Origin: CAZBSE01 sp964561115
Lineage (GTDB): Bacteria > Actinomycetota > Humimicrobiia > Humimicrobiales > Humimicrobiaceae
NCBI GenBank assembly: GCA_964561115.1
Contig: CAZLOE010000032.1
Location: 1-14,173, forward strand
Direction: 5' to 3'
DNA length: 14,173 bases
In this document: positions 6,318 through 14,135 of the stretch, one piece after another
How positions within the stretch are numbered: the stretch's first letter is position 1
Layout: the number at the start of each line of letters is the position of its first letter
Program-made: the position numbers and the translations under genes
Notes under the pieces: model-generated
Seen by the model: the letters and a program-made list of their open reading frames with translations, nothing else
Told to the model about the DNA's origin: nothing
The model's database searches: none

Positions 6318-6375
6318 AAAAGGAAAACTGCGGCTGAAAATTTATTGAGTAGCGCTTAGATAAATATTTTTTTTA

Positions 6376-6384
6376 TGTTACAAT
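6376..6384 (+). promoter_or_regulatory. Candidate extended -10 promoter for the glmU-prs-rplY-pth cluster
   Basis: TGTTACAAT (6376-6384) is a TGn extended -10 with five of six -10 matches. It lies about 48 bases before the glmU-like start codon in a 146-base non-coding gap. No convincing -35 stands 16-18 bases upstream, which extended -10 promoters can tolerate. It probably serves glmU-like, prs, rplY and pth as one message. Confidence 0.45.
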
Positions 6385-6431
6385 CTAAGGGTATTATCAA
6401 CATTTGATTTTTACCAGGAAAAGTTTAAAAC

Positions 6432-7217
6432 ATGAGCTTCTCTAAAAATTTAAGTGTGGTTATTCTTGCTGCTGGTAAAAGCAAAAGAATGAAGTCAGAG
6501 ATTCCAAAAGTTCTTCACCCAATATCCGGTAAACCCATGCTCTACTATGTACTGTCTTTGGCTGGCAAATTAAATCCTAAAAATATATTTGCGGTTATTG
6601 GTCACAAAGGAAAGCTGGTCAGCGATTATATAAAGAATGACTTCCCGGAAGTAAAAACCATTTTTCAGGAAGATCAGCTGGGTACGGCGCATGCTGTTTC
6701 TATGTTAAAAAAACAAAAAGAACATTTAGGTAATAATATTTTAATAATTCCCGGCGACTGTCCATTGATTAAAATAGGTACTTTAAAGAAATTAACTGAG
6801 AAGAAAATTGCTTCAGGGAGCCCGGCCTGCATCATCACCGCACTGGTACCAGATCCGGAAGGGTATGGCAGAATTATAAAAGACAAAATGGGAAATATCA
6901 TAAGAATTGTTGAGGAAACTGATGCCAGCCTTGAGGAGAAAAAAATAAATGAGATCAATTCTTCGATTTATTGTTTTGACTGTAAATCTCTATTTGAAAA
7001 TATTGGAAAAATCAACAGGCGTAATGTTCAAGGTGAATATTATCTAACTGATATTATTGAAGTTTTAATAAAAAATGGTAAGGACGTGAGCTGCATGGAA
7101 GTTGGAGACTACAGGGAAGTCATAGGTATAAATGACAGGGCCCAGCTGAATAAAGTAAAAAACATTATGCAGGATAAAATAGGTAAGGATTTATTGAAAG
7201 ATGGAGCTGTAAGATAA
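6432..7217 (+). CDS. glmU: GlmU-like N-acetylglucosamine-1-phosphate uridylyltransferase domain protein, lacking the acetyltransferase half
   Basis: This is the nucleotidyltransferase that makes UDP-GlcNAc (cell-wall precursor) from UTP and GlcNAc-1-phosphate in bifunctional GlmU. The 261 residues match the N-terminal pyrophosphorylase domain throughout: LAAGKSKRMKSEIPKVLHP (12-30), QLGTAHAV (82-89), GDCPLI with metal-ligand position Asp109, GYGRII, IVEETDA, NVQGEYYLTDII (198-209) and GIND with Asn234, the second metal-ligand position. The usual protein is about 450 residues. This one ends at LLKDGAVR, just where the left-handed beta-helix acetyltransferase domain should begin, and the next gene starts 40 bases later, so nothing of that domain remains. 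The active-site elements are intact, so it is probably a functional single-domain uridylyltransferase; another sugar-1-phosphate substrate is possible. AGGA at 6416-6419 is a distant, weak ribosome binding site. First gene of the conserved prs-rplY-pth cluster. Confidence 0.9.
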   Translation: MSFSKNLSVVILAAGKSKRMKSEIPKVLHPISGKPMLYYVLSLAGKLNPKNIFAVIGHKGKLVSDYIKNDFPEVKTIFQEDQLGTAHAVSMLKKQKEHLGNNILIIPGDCPLIKIGTLKKLTEKKIASGSPACIITALVPDPEGYGRIIKDKMGNIIRIVEETDASLEEKKINEINSSIYCFDCKSLFENIGKINRRNVQGEYYLTDIIEVLIKNGKDVSCMEVGDYREVIGINDRAQLNKVKNIMQDKIGKDLLKDGAVR

Positions 7218-7257
7218 TAAAATAAAAATAAAAAAGATATAAAGGAGTAAATTATTT

Positions 7258-8238
7258 ATGGCGGTGGGTATAAAAGAAAATTTAGTTAACAGAAGGTTGA
7301 TGCTTTTTTCGGGTTCCTCTTCTATTAAACTTACAGGTATGATCGCAAAAGAACTGGGGATAGATGCTGGAAGGGTTACCAGGAATAAATTCAGCAATGG
7401 TGAAATATATGTAAAGTTTGATGAGAGCGTCAGGGGTGCAGAGGTATTTATAGTGCAGACATGCTGTGAGCCAATAAATGATAATATAATGGAATTGCTC
7501 ATAATGATAGATGCACTTAAGAGAGCTTCCGCAATGATGATAAATGCTGTAATTCCTCATTATGGTTATGCACGTCAGGATAAAAAGGCGGAAGGAAGGG
7601 AACCAATAACTGCAAAACTATTTGCAGACCTGCTTTCTATAGCAGGAATGGACAGAGCCATACTTGTTGATCTGCATGCTGCAACAATACAGGGATTCTT
7701 TGATGTACCCGTAGATCATATCACTGCTATACCTATAATAGCCAAGTATTTTAAAGATAAAAATATAAAAAACGGTGTGGTAGTAAGTCCGGATGTAGGA
7801 GGGGTAAAAAGGGCAAGCATATTTGCCAAAAGACTGCATTTTCCTCTTGCTATATTACATAAAAGAAGGCCTACTCCAGGCAAAGCGGAAATAGAGCACA
7901 TAGTTGGAGATGTGGAAGGAAAAGAAGCCATAATCTTCGATGATATAATAGACACGGGAGGTACACTGCTTAAAGCTGTTGATATGCTGCTAAGGCATAA
8001 AGCAAAGAAGGTCTATGTCGGTGCAACACATCCTATTTTTTCCGGTGATGCAGTAGAAAGATTAGAAAACTCTGCAATTGAAGAGCTTGTGGTGATGGAT
8101 ACTATCCCCCTTAAAGACAAAGTCGGTTCAAATAAAATAAAAGTATTATCCATTGCCTCTCTGCTTGCAAAAACAATAAAAAAAGTTTATCATTGCAAAT
8201 CGGTAAGCGAGTTATTTAAGGGTGAAAATTTAGTTTAA
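7258..8238 (+). CDS. prs: Ribose-phosphate pyrophosphokinase (PRPP synthetase)
   Basis: The enzyme makes 5-phosphoribosyl-1-pyrophosphate from ribose-5-phosphate and ATP, feeding purine, pyrimidine, histidine, tryptophan and NAD synthesis; it is cytosolic and usually hexameric. The 326 residues are close to the family length. Visible motifs are FSNGEIYVKFDESVRG (45-60), the ATP-binding VIPHYGYARQDKK (98-110), the metal-binding DLHAATIQGFFDVPVDH (138-154; the usual Gln of HAxQIQ is Thr here), SPDVGG (177-182) and the PRPP-binding loop DDIIDTGGT (228-236). The flexible-loop lysine/arginine stretch HKRRP follows the SPDVGG block as expected. AAAGGAG about ten bases before the ATG is a good ribosome binding site. 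The 40-base spacing to the glmU-like gene and 33 bases to rplY fit one operon. Confidence 0.97.
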   Translation: MAVGIKENLVNRRLMLFSGSSSIKLTGMIAKELGIDAGRVTRNKFSNGEIYVKFDESVRGAEVFIVQTCCEPINDNIMELLIMIDALKRASAMMINAVIPHYGYARQDKKAEGREPITAKLFADLLSIAGMDRAILVDLHAATIQGFFDVPVDHITAIPIIAKYFKDKNIKNGVVVSPDVGGVKRASIFAKRLHFPLAILHKRRPTPGKAEIEHIVGDVEGKEAIIFDDIIDTGGTLLKAVDMLLRHKAKKVYVGATHPIFSGDAVERLENSAIEELVVMDTIPLKDKVGSNKIKVLSIASLLAKTIKKVYHCKSVSELFKGENLV

Positions 8239-8271
8239 ATTCAAAAAGAAACTAGGCAGGTGCAGATATAA

Positions 8272-9015
8272 ATGGAAAACATAGCTTTAGCAGTTGAAAA
8301 AAGAAATGAAAGTGAAGTGAAAAGCAAGGCTTCTAAGAGATTGAGGGTCGGCAACTATATACCTGCTGTTGTATATGGGTTAAATAAAGAACCGGTCAGC
8401 ATTAAGGTAAAGGAAAAAGAGTTTAAAAGCCTGCTTAAGGGGAAAAGTATATTCAGCATGATTTTTAATATGCAGATAGATGGTACAAAAAAGAATTCTA
8501 AAGAAACTGTTCTAATAAAAGAATTCCAAAGGGATCCTATAACAAGAGAATTCATCCACCTGGATTTTTTAAGGATAAAAATGGAGAATGAAATAGAGAC
8601 CAGTGTACCTATTCATATTATCAATGAAGAAATAGCAATAGGAGTTAAAGAGGGCGGCGGTGTCCTACAGCATGGTTTAAGAGAACTTCATATCTCCTGT
8701 CTTCCTAAAGATATTCCGGAATACATCGAGTACGATATTAAAGATTTGGATATGGGTATAACAGTCAGGGTTTCGGGTATTGATGTTTCCAATGAAATCA
8801 AAATATTAAACGAACCTGAAGAAGTAGTTGTTTCAATAATACACCCGACTCAACTTAAGGAAGAAGAATTAGTGGCTGAAGAAGAAGCTGAAGAAGAAGA
8901 AATTATTGAGCCTGAAGTGATCGGTAAGGAGAAAGAGGAACCTGAAGGGGAAGGGAGAGAACAACCGAAGAAAGAAGAGCACAAGAAGGAAAAAGGTTCC
9001 AAGGAAAAACAATAA
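8272..9015 (+). CDS. rplY: 50S ribosomal protein L25/general stress protein CTC
   Basis: This ribosomal protein binds 5S rRNA in the central protuberance of the 50S subunit. In 247 residues the N-terminal L25 beta-barrel (about 4-92) carries RLRVGNYIPAVVYG and ends with FQRDPITREFIHLDF. The TL5/CTC-type second domain (about 98-190) includes VPIHIINEE, GVKEGGGVLQHGLRELHISCLPKDIPEYIEYDI and the strand VSGIDV. A third part (195-247) is a low-complexity charged tail, first almost all Glu and then Lys/Glu mixed. The tail is unlikely to be folded and makes the protein longer than many CTC proteins. CAGGTG about ten bases before the ATG is an adequate ribosome binding site. It lies between prs and pth, as in Bacillota. 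Confidence 0.96.
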   Translation: MENIALAVEKRNESEVKSKASKRLRVGNYIPAVVYGLNKEPVSIKVKEKEFKSLLKGKSIFSMIFNMQIDGTKKNSKETVLIKEFQRDPITREFIHLDFLRIKMENEIETSVPIHIINEEIAIGVKEGGGVLQHGLRELHISCLPKDIPEYIEYDIKDLDMGITVRVSGIDVSNEIKILNEPEEVVVSIIHPTQLKEEELVAEEEAEEEEIIEPEVIGKEKEEPEGEGREQPKKEEHKKEKGSKEKQ

Positions 9016-9017
9016 TC

Positions 9018-9575
9018 ATGGTTTTAATTGTCGGTCTCGGCAATCCTGGAAAAAGTTATAAATTTACAAGGCATAATATAGGATTCAGAATTGCTGATAA
9101 AGTAATAGAGAGTCTTGAGAAAAAGAAAATTTACCGCAAATTTAATTCTTCGTTAACAGAATCTTCTTATAAAAGGAAAAAAATAATAATTTTAAAACCC
9201 CAGACTTTTATGAATAATTCAGGTACTGCTGTCGATTTGTGCTGTAGGTTCTTTGGAAAGAAGATAGGTTCAATACTTGTGATTCATGATGATATTGATA
9301 TTGATTTTGGAGAAGTCAAGATGAAATCGGGCGGAAGCACCGGCGGGCATAAAGGGCTTGAATCAATAGCAGAAAAGCTGGGAATGTATGATTTCGACCG
9401 GCTCCGTTTTGGTTTGGGGAGGCCCCCGGGAAGTCAGGACCCGTCTGATTATGTGCTTGATGAATTTAGGAAAAGAGAAAGGGAAGAAGTTGAGATCGGC
9501 ATAATTAAATCACTGGATATGATTAAAGATTACCTTAAAGAAGGTATTGAATATACCATGAACAAATACAACTGA
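9018..9575 (+). CDS. pth: Peptidyl-tRNA hydrolase
   Basis: This cytosolic enzyme cleaves the ester bond of peptidyl-tRNAs dropped from stalled ribosomes and so recycles tRNA. The 185 residues show the family elements in order: VGLGNPGKSY with Asn9, TRHNIGF with catalytic His19, KPQTFMNNSG with Asn66, VIHDDIDIDFG with Asp91 (which orients the histidine), and GGSTGGHKGLESI. In the E. coli enzyme the last motif is GGHNGL, and its asparagine (Asn114) helps bind substrate; here Lys112 takes that place, though other families also vary there. The start ATG follows the rplY stop by only two bases, and its AAGGA site (9000-9004) lies inside rplY, so translation is probably coupled. No fin/yabK homologue follows, unlike Bacillus; a 122-base gap separates it from mfd. 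Confidence 0.96.
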   Translation: MVLIVGLGNPGKSYKFTRHNIGFRIADKVIESLEKKKIYRKFNSSLTESSYKRKKIIILKPQTFMNNSGTAVDLCCRFFGKKIGSILVIHDDIDIDFGEVKMKSGGSTGGHKGLESIAEKLGMYDFDRLRFGLGRPPGSQDPSDYVLDEFRKREREEVEIGIIKSLDMIKDYLKEGIEYTMNKYN

Positions 9576-9653
9576 AAGTATCTTAATTTAAATCGTTTAT
9601 TTTTATTCCTGATAAAGTCTTCTCATTATTCTTATATTTTTAATTGTTTTTTA

Positions 9654-9659
9654 TATAAT
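9654..9659 (+). promoter_or_regulatory. Candidate -10 element for mfd
   Basis: A perfect TATAAT lies 38 bases before the mfd ATG in the 122-base, very AT-rich gap after pth. The best -35 candidates at 16-17 bases (within CTTATAT, 9631-9637) match poorly. In such AT-rich sequence the -10 could be chance, but the gap length and location make a separate mfd promoter reasonable. Confidence 0.35.
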
Positions 9660-9697
9660 TATTCCGTGCAGAAATTATTGATTTATGGGAGTCTGGC

Positions 9698-12600
9698 ATG
9701 TTTTTGGAAAATTTTATAAGTGAAAAACAGTGGCGGCATTTTATAGAGCTTTATAAAAAGAAAAAGACAGGGTATGAAAGAGGAGGCGGCAGGAGCACCG
9801 ATACTCTGATTGCAGATGAAGATGTCTGGCCATTTATAATAAGTGCTTTCCTGAATGAATTCAAAATCCCTGTTCTGGTGGTCACATCCACGTTGGAAAG
9901 AGCATGTGAGCTTGAAAATGAAATAAACTGCATTGTTCCCAGGGTCAAGATTTTAAGTTTTGCAAGTCTGGGTAACGGCATTTTTTATAAAAATAAGATC
10001 ACTGCTGCAGAGAATCTTGCCAAGAGACTGAGGACCATTAAAAATTTAGTTAACGGCAGCAGATCCAGCACTATTTTTTTTATAATCGCTCCCAGCAATT
10101 CTTTGATGAATCTAATGCCGTCTTCAGAGGTAAATAAACTGAAAAGTATGACCATAGAAGCTGAAAGTGAGTATGAAAGGGATAAACTTATAAACTGGTT
10201 TATCAAAAGCGGTTATGAAAGAGTAAGCCAGGTCTACGATAGGGGTGAATTCAGTATAAGAGGTGAGGTAATTGATATTTTTGACACAACAGGTGAAAAT
10301 CCGGTAAGAATTGATTTTTTTGGAGACAAAGCAGAAAAGATATTTTTTTATAATGTTTCTAGTCAAAAGCTTACAAAGAAAGTAAAAAAAATCTCTATAT
10401 TCCCAAATATAAATCCCTGGGAAATAAAACAGACAGACAGCAGAAAATCACCTGAAAAAATGATCTCATTTATCGATCTTTTGAAGAAGAATATAGAGCG
10501 GTTTGCGGTCATATTATGCGATCCGTTAGAGATTTATTTAAAAATAAAAAGTGATATAGATATTCTAAACAGGGTATTTGACAGGGATAAAGATATACTT
10601 GTAACAGAAAATAGGAAGGTCATCAGATCATATCTAGTGGAAGAGGACTTTCTTGAAAGAGAGGATTTTTACCTTAGATTAAATGTGGCTTCCACAAAGC
10701 AGGGAGCAGACGATAAAAGTGAATATAATCTTAACCGTATAACCAGGCAGAAAAAAAGTTTTGGGAACTCTGCTTTTTTTATAGACAATATTGTAAAAGA
10801 TATAAAAAGCAGCAGAAAGGTTATCATCTCTGTAAAAAGAAATGAGAGAAGAAAAAAAGTAAAAGAGTTATTATTAAATAATTCATTATCCTGCAGCTGT
10901 TTAAAATCAGGATCTGAAGTTAAATATGATTTGCTTAAACCAGGTATTATTAATATTTCAGACAGCAGGTTGTACAGAGGTTATGAGTCCAAAAATTTCT
11001 CATTGTATGGAGAATTAGATATTTATGAGCAGATGCTGTATGAAGTATTTGAGGAAAGGATTTCGGCAGGAGAAGATTTTAAAGATTTTAAATCCGGAGA
11101 GTACGTAGTCCATAAAAATCACGGTATAGGAAAGTATATTGATATCGTCTCAAAACAAACCGGTGGGCATAAGAGGGAATATTTTTTAGTAGAATATGCA
11201 AATAATGATAAGCTGTATGTCCCGACCTGGCAGGCTGACAGGATCAGCAGATATATTGGAGCTAAAGAACCTGTAATAACTACGCTTGATTCCAGACAGT
11301 GGAATAATCTTAAAAATAGGGTCAGAAAATCAGTCCAGGAGCTTGCCATTGACCTTGCAAAATTATATGCAGAAAGGGAATCTACCAGCGGCTATCCATT
11401 TCCTGAAGACAGCCCCTGGCAAAAAGAGATAGAAGATCTATTTCCATTTAAAGAGACTCCTGATCAGATAAAGGCTATAGAACAGGTAAAAAACGCCATG
11501 AGTAAACCCAAGCCGATGGATATACTGCTGATCGGAGATGTTGGATTTGGGAAAACCGAAGTAGCTGTAAGAGCAGCTTTTAAAGCCATAGAGGATGGAA
11601 AACAGGTTATGATGCTGGTTCCCACTACAATTCTTGCTGACCAGCATTACCAGACCTTCAGCCAGCGTTACAGCGACTATCCTGTTATCATGGAAGTCTT
11701 AAGCCGATTCAGGACCAGAAAGAAGCAGAAGGAAATAATTGACGATTTTAATAATGGAAAGATAGATATGATAGTAGGAACACACCGTATTCTACAGAAG
11801 GATATAAAACCCAGGGACCTTGGCCTTATAATTGTTGATGAAGAACAGAGATTTGGAGTCAATAGTAAGGAGAAGATAAAGTTGTTAAAAACTAAGGCTG
11901 ATGTGCTGACTCTTAGTGCCACTCCAATTCCCAGGACGCTGTACATGTCTCTTGCAGGAGTAAGAGATATGTCGTTAATCGAGACGTATCCTGAGGGAAG
12001 AAACCCCATAGAGACTTTTGTAGGAGAAACAGATTATACAGTCATAAAAAGAGCCGTAGAGAGAGAAATAAGCAGAGGCGGTCAGGTTTATTATGTATAT
12101 AACAGAATAATGGGCATAGAGAACAAAAAAAATCAGCTGCTGCAGCTGATACCGGAAGCAAGGATTGCCCTGACCCACGGCCGTATGGAAGGAAGAAGGA
12201 TTGAAAAAATAATGAGTGATTTTATAGCTAAAAAATATGATATACTTCTTACCACTTCAATTATAGAATCCGGGATGGATATTGCCAATGTCAATACATT
12301 GATTGTGGAGAATTCGCATTTATTTGGTCTGTCCCAGCTTTATCAATTAAGGGGCAGGGTGGGAAGGTCTTCTGAGAGAGCTTATTCTTATTTCTTCTAC
12401 TCCCATAAGAAAAATATAAGTCTTACTGCTTTTCAAAGGCTTAAAACCCTGACTGAATATACCGACCTCGGCTCGGGTTATAACGTTGCGATGAGAGACC
12501 TTGAAATAAGAGGAGCGGGAGAAATACTGGGTCCGAGACAGCACGGTCACATTAACAGTGTCGGTTTTGATATGTACTGCCAGATAATCAATGAGGAGAT

Positions 12601-13066
12601 TGAGAAACTCAAGGGTAACAAAATAGAAGAGGATATAAACGTTCAGATAGATTTACCTGTAAGCGCCTACATTCCAAGAAATTATATTGAAAGTGAAAGA
12701 GACAGGATCAATATCTATAAAGTGCTGGGGAATGCCGAAAGCCTTGAAGACATAGAGGGGATAAGAGAAAAAATGATTTCAAGATATAAAAAAGCACCGG
12801 TGGTAATGGAAAATCTTATAAACATAGCAAAAATCAAGTATTTGCTTAAGAAGGCGAAAATAGAAAAGCTCATTTTCTCCGACAGGAAAGGAATTATTTT
12901 AAAAAAGGTGGTCATAGATGAGAAGAAAGCAGGAGAAATAAATAGAAAGAATAAAAACCTGTTTTATGAGCCGGTGCCGAAACAAATTGTAATAAAAAAA
13001 GTCCAAAGAGATATTGATTTGGATTTAGTGTTAAGCAATCTAAATGATATAATAAGTTTTACGTAA
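9698..13066 (+). CDS. mfd: Transcription-repair coupling factor Mfd
   Basis: This DNA translocase pushes RNA polymerase stalled at lesions off the template and recruits UvrA for nucleotide-excision repair. Its 1122 residues are near full length. The N-terminal third is the UvrB-homology module, with a degenerate phosphate loop (ERGGGRST, about 27-34) and the UvrA-contact region YDRGEFSIRGEVIDIFDTTGENPVRIDFFGD (about 177-207). The RNA-polymerase-binding CarD-like domain spans about 465-530 (GEYVVHKNHGIGKYI, YFLVEYANNDKLYVPTWQ). The RecG-like motor has Walker A GDVGFGKT (613-620), DEEQ (714-717), the SATPIPRTLYMSLAGVRDMS block, and the translocation (TRG) segment LSQLYQLRGRVGRS (878-891). The C-terminal D7 domain closes the protein (about 985-1100). 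GGGAG six bases before ATG 9698 supports the start. No frameshift is visible. Confidence 0.97.
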   Translation: MFLENFISEKQWRHFIELYKKKKTGYERGGGRSTDTLIADEDVWPFIISAFLNEFKIPVLVVTSTLERACELENEINCIVPRVKILSFASLGNGIFYKNKITAAENLAKRLRTIKNLVNGSRSSTIFFIIAPSNSLMNLMPSSEVNKLKSMTIEAESEYERDKLINWFIKSGYERVSQVYDRGEFSIRGEVIDIFDTTGENPVRIDFFGDKAEKIFFYNVSSQKLTKKVKKISIFPNINPWEIKQTDSRKSPEKMISFIDLLKKNIERFAVILCDPLEIYLKIKSDIDILNRVFDRDKDILVTENRKVIRSYLVEEDFLEREDFYLRLNVASTKQGADDKSEYNLNRITRQKKSFGNSAFFIDNIVKDIKSSRKVIISVKRNERRKKVKELLLNNSLSCSCLKSGSEVKYDLLKPGIINISDSRLYRGYESKNFSLYGELDIYEQMLYEVFEERISAGEDFKDFKSGEYVVHKNHGIGKYIDIVSKQTGGHKREYFLVEYANNDKLYVPTWQADRISRYIGAKEPVITTLDSRQWNNLKNRVRKSVQELAIDLAKLYAERESTSGYPFPEDSPWQKEIEDLFPFKETPDQIKAIEQVKNAMSKPKPMDILLIGDVGFGKTEVAVRAAFKAIEDGKQVMMLVPTTILADQHYQTFSQRYSDYPVIMEVLSRFRTRKKQKEIIDDFNNGKIDMIVGTHRILQKDIKPRDLGLIIVDEEQRFGVNSKEKIKLLKTKADVLTLSATPIPRTLYMSLAGVRDMSLIETYPEGRNPIETFVGETDYTVIKRAVEREISRGGQVYYVYNRIMGIENKKNQLLQLIPEARIALTHGRMEGRRIEKIMSDFIAKKYDILLTTSIIESGMDIANVNTLIVENSHLFGLSQLYQLRGRVGRSSERAYSYFFYSHKKNISLTAFQRLKTLTEYTDLGSGYNVAMRDLEIRGAGEILGPRQHGHINSVGFDMYCQIINEEIEKLKGNKIEEDINVQIDLPVSAYIPRNYIESERDRINIYKVLGNAESLEDIEGIREKMISRYKKAPVVMENLINIAKIKYLLKKAKIEKLIFSDRKGIILKKVVIDEKKAGEINRKNKNLFYEPVPKQIVIKKVQRDIDLDLVLSNLNDIISFT

Positions 13067-13094
13067 CATTTATCAAAAAGAAGGAAGGTAAGGA

Positions 13095-14135
13095 TTGAAG
13101 GGAAAATTAAAAAGAAACGTAATTCTCATTATCGTATTCTCTGTTGTTTTATTGGTTTCTGCAGCACTTATTTATTTCTTTGTTTTTTACAGTAAAACGG
13201 TAGCTACGGCGGATGGGATAAAAGTAAAACAAAATGAAGTGGATATCTATATGAACTTTATAAAAAGCCAGGGTGCGGATGGAGAATTAGCCGAAAACGA
13301 AGAGGAATTAAAGACAATAGAAGTAAATATAATCGATTCGCTTATTGTCATAAAACTTCTTGAGAAATACGCGGAAGAAAATAATATTACTGTAAGCAGT
13401 CAGGAAGTAGATGAACGGATGCAAACGGTAATCAGTTCTTATGCTTCGGAAGAAGATTTTGAGGAGAATTTAAAAAATATCGGTATAGATAGAAGTTTTC
13501 TGGAAGGCGAATTTAAAAGCCAGCTGCTCAGGAGTAAAATTTATGATAAAGTTACTACGGATATAACAATAACGGACCAGCAGGCAAAACAGTATTATAA
13601 TGATAACAAGGAAGACTTTTTAGTACCTGCTCAGATTAAAGCAAGCCATATTCTGTCATTATTCCCCTGGATGAAAGACGGTTCTGAAGAAACTGAAGAG
13701 GGAAGAGATGAAACCCTGGATAAAATAAAAATGGTTGAAGATAAATTAGAAAATGGGGAAGATTTTGAAGAGCTTGCGCACCAGTATTCAGACGATCAGT
13801 CGACTGCTGAAAATGGAGGGGATCTTGGCTACGTAAGCGAAGGACAGATGGTAGAAGAGTTTGATCAGGCATTATTTTCACTGGACGAGGGAGAGACAAG
13901 CAAAATTGTTGAGACTGTATATGGATTTCATATTATAAAAGCCTTTGACCGTAAGGAAGAATATTATCAGGATTTTGAAGAAGTTAAAGATAATATAAAA
14001 GTATACCTGTTAGACTTACATAAGATGGAAGAATATAACGATTTTATTTTCTTATTGATTGAAGAAGTAGATATTAAATACTTTGTAGATATTGAAGGTG
14101 CTCTTAATAGCAATCAGAAGGAAGAAGAAGAATGA
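13095..14135 (+). CDS. Membrane-anchored SurA/PrsA-like peptidyl-prolyl cis-trans isomerase (parvulin foldase)
   Basis: This extracytoplasmic foldase helps secreted proteins fold outside the membrane. Of 346 residues, the first eight are basic and 9-32 form one transmembrane helix. There is no lipobox cysteine, so unlike Bacillus PrsA it is anchored by the uncleaved helix. Residues about 38-165 form a helical SurA-N-type chaperone region (VATADGIKVKQNEVDIYM, then an EVDERMQ helix). The parvulin rotamase domain covers about 178-287 with KASHIL, ELAHQYSDDQSTAENGGDLGYV, MVEEFDQALFSLDEGETS and TVYGFHIIKAFD. The remainder is a helical tail ending in four Glu. Start choice: TTG 13095, because the very strong GGAAGG (13083-13088) lies six bases upstream and gives exactly the basic N-terminus plus helix; no ATG lies nearby in frame. 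It starts 28 bases after mfd. Whether prsA or surA is the better name cannot be settled here. Confidence 0.92.
   Translation: MKGKLKRNVILIIVFSVVLLVSAALIYFFVFYSKTVATADGIKVKQNEVDIYMNFIKSQGADGELAENEEELKTIEVNIIDSLIVIKLLEKYAEENNITVSSQEVDERMQTVISSYASEEDFEENLKNIGIDRSFLEGEFKSQLLRSKIYDKVTTDITITDQQAKQYYNDNKEDFLVPAQIKASHILSLFPWMKDGSEETEEGRDETLDKIKMVEDKLENGEDFEELAHQYSDDQSTAENGGDLGYVSEGQMVEEFDQALFSLDEGETSKIVETVYGFHIIKAFDRKEEYYQDFEEVKDNIKVYLLDLHKMEEYNDFIFLLIEEVDIKYFVDIEGALNSNQKEEEE

Noticed and set aside
7218..7257. Possible frameshifted remainder of the GlmU acetyltransferase domain
   Set aside because: Only 40 AT-rich bases lie before prs, and no hexapeptide-repeat coding appears in any frame of prs, so the domain is absent and not displaced by a frameshift.
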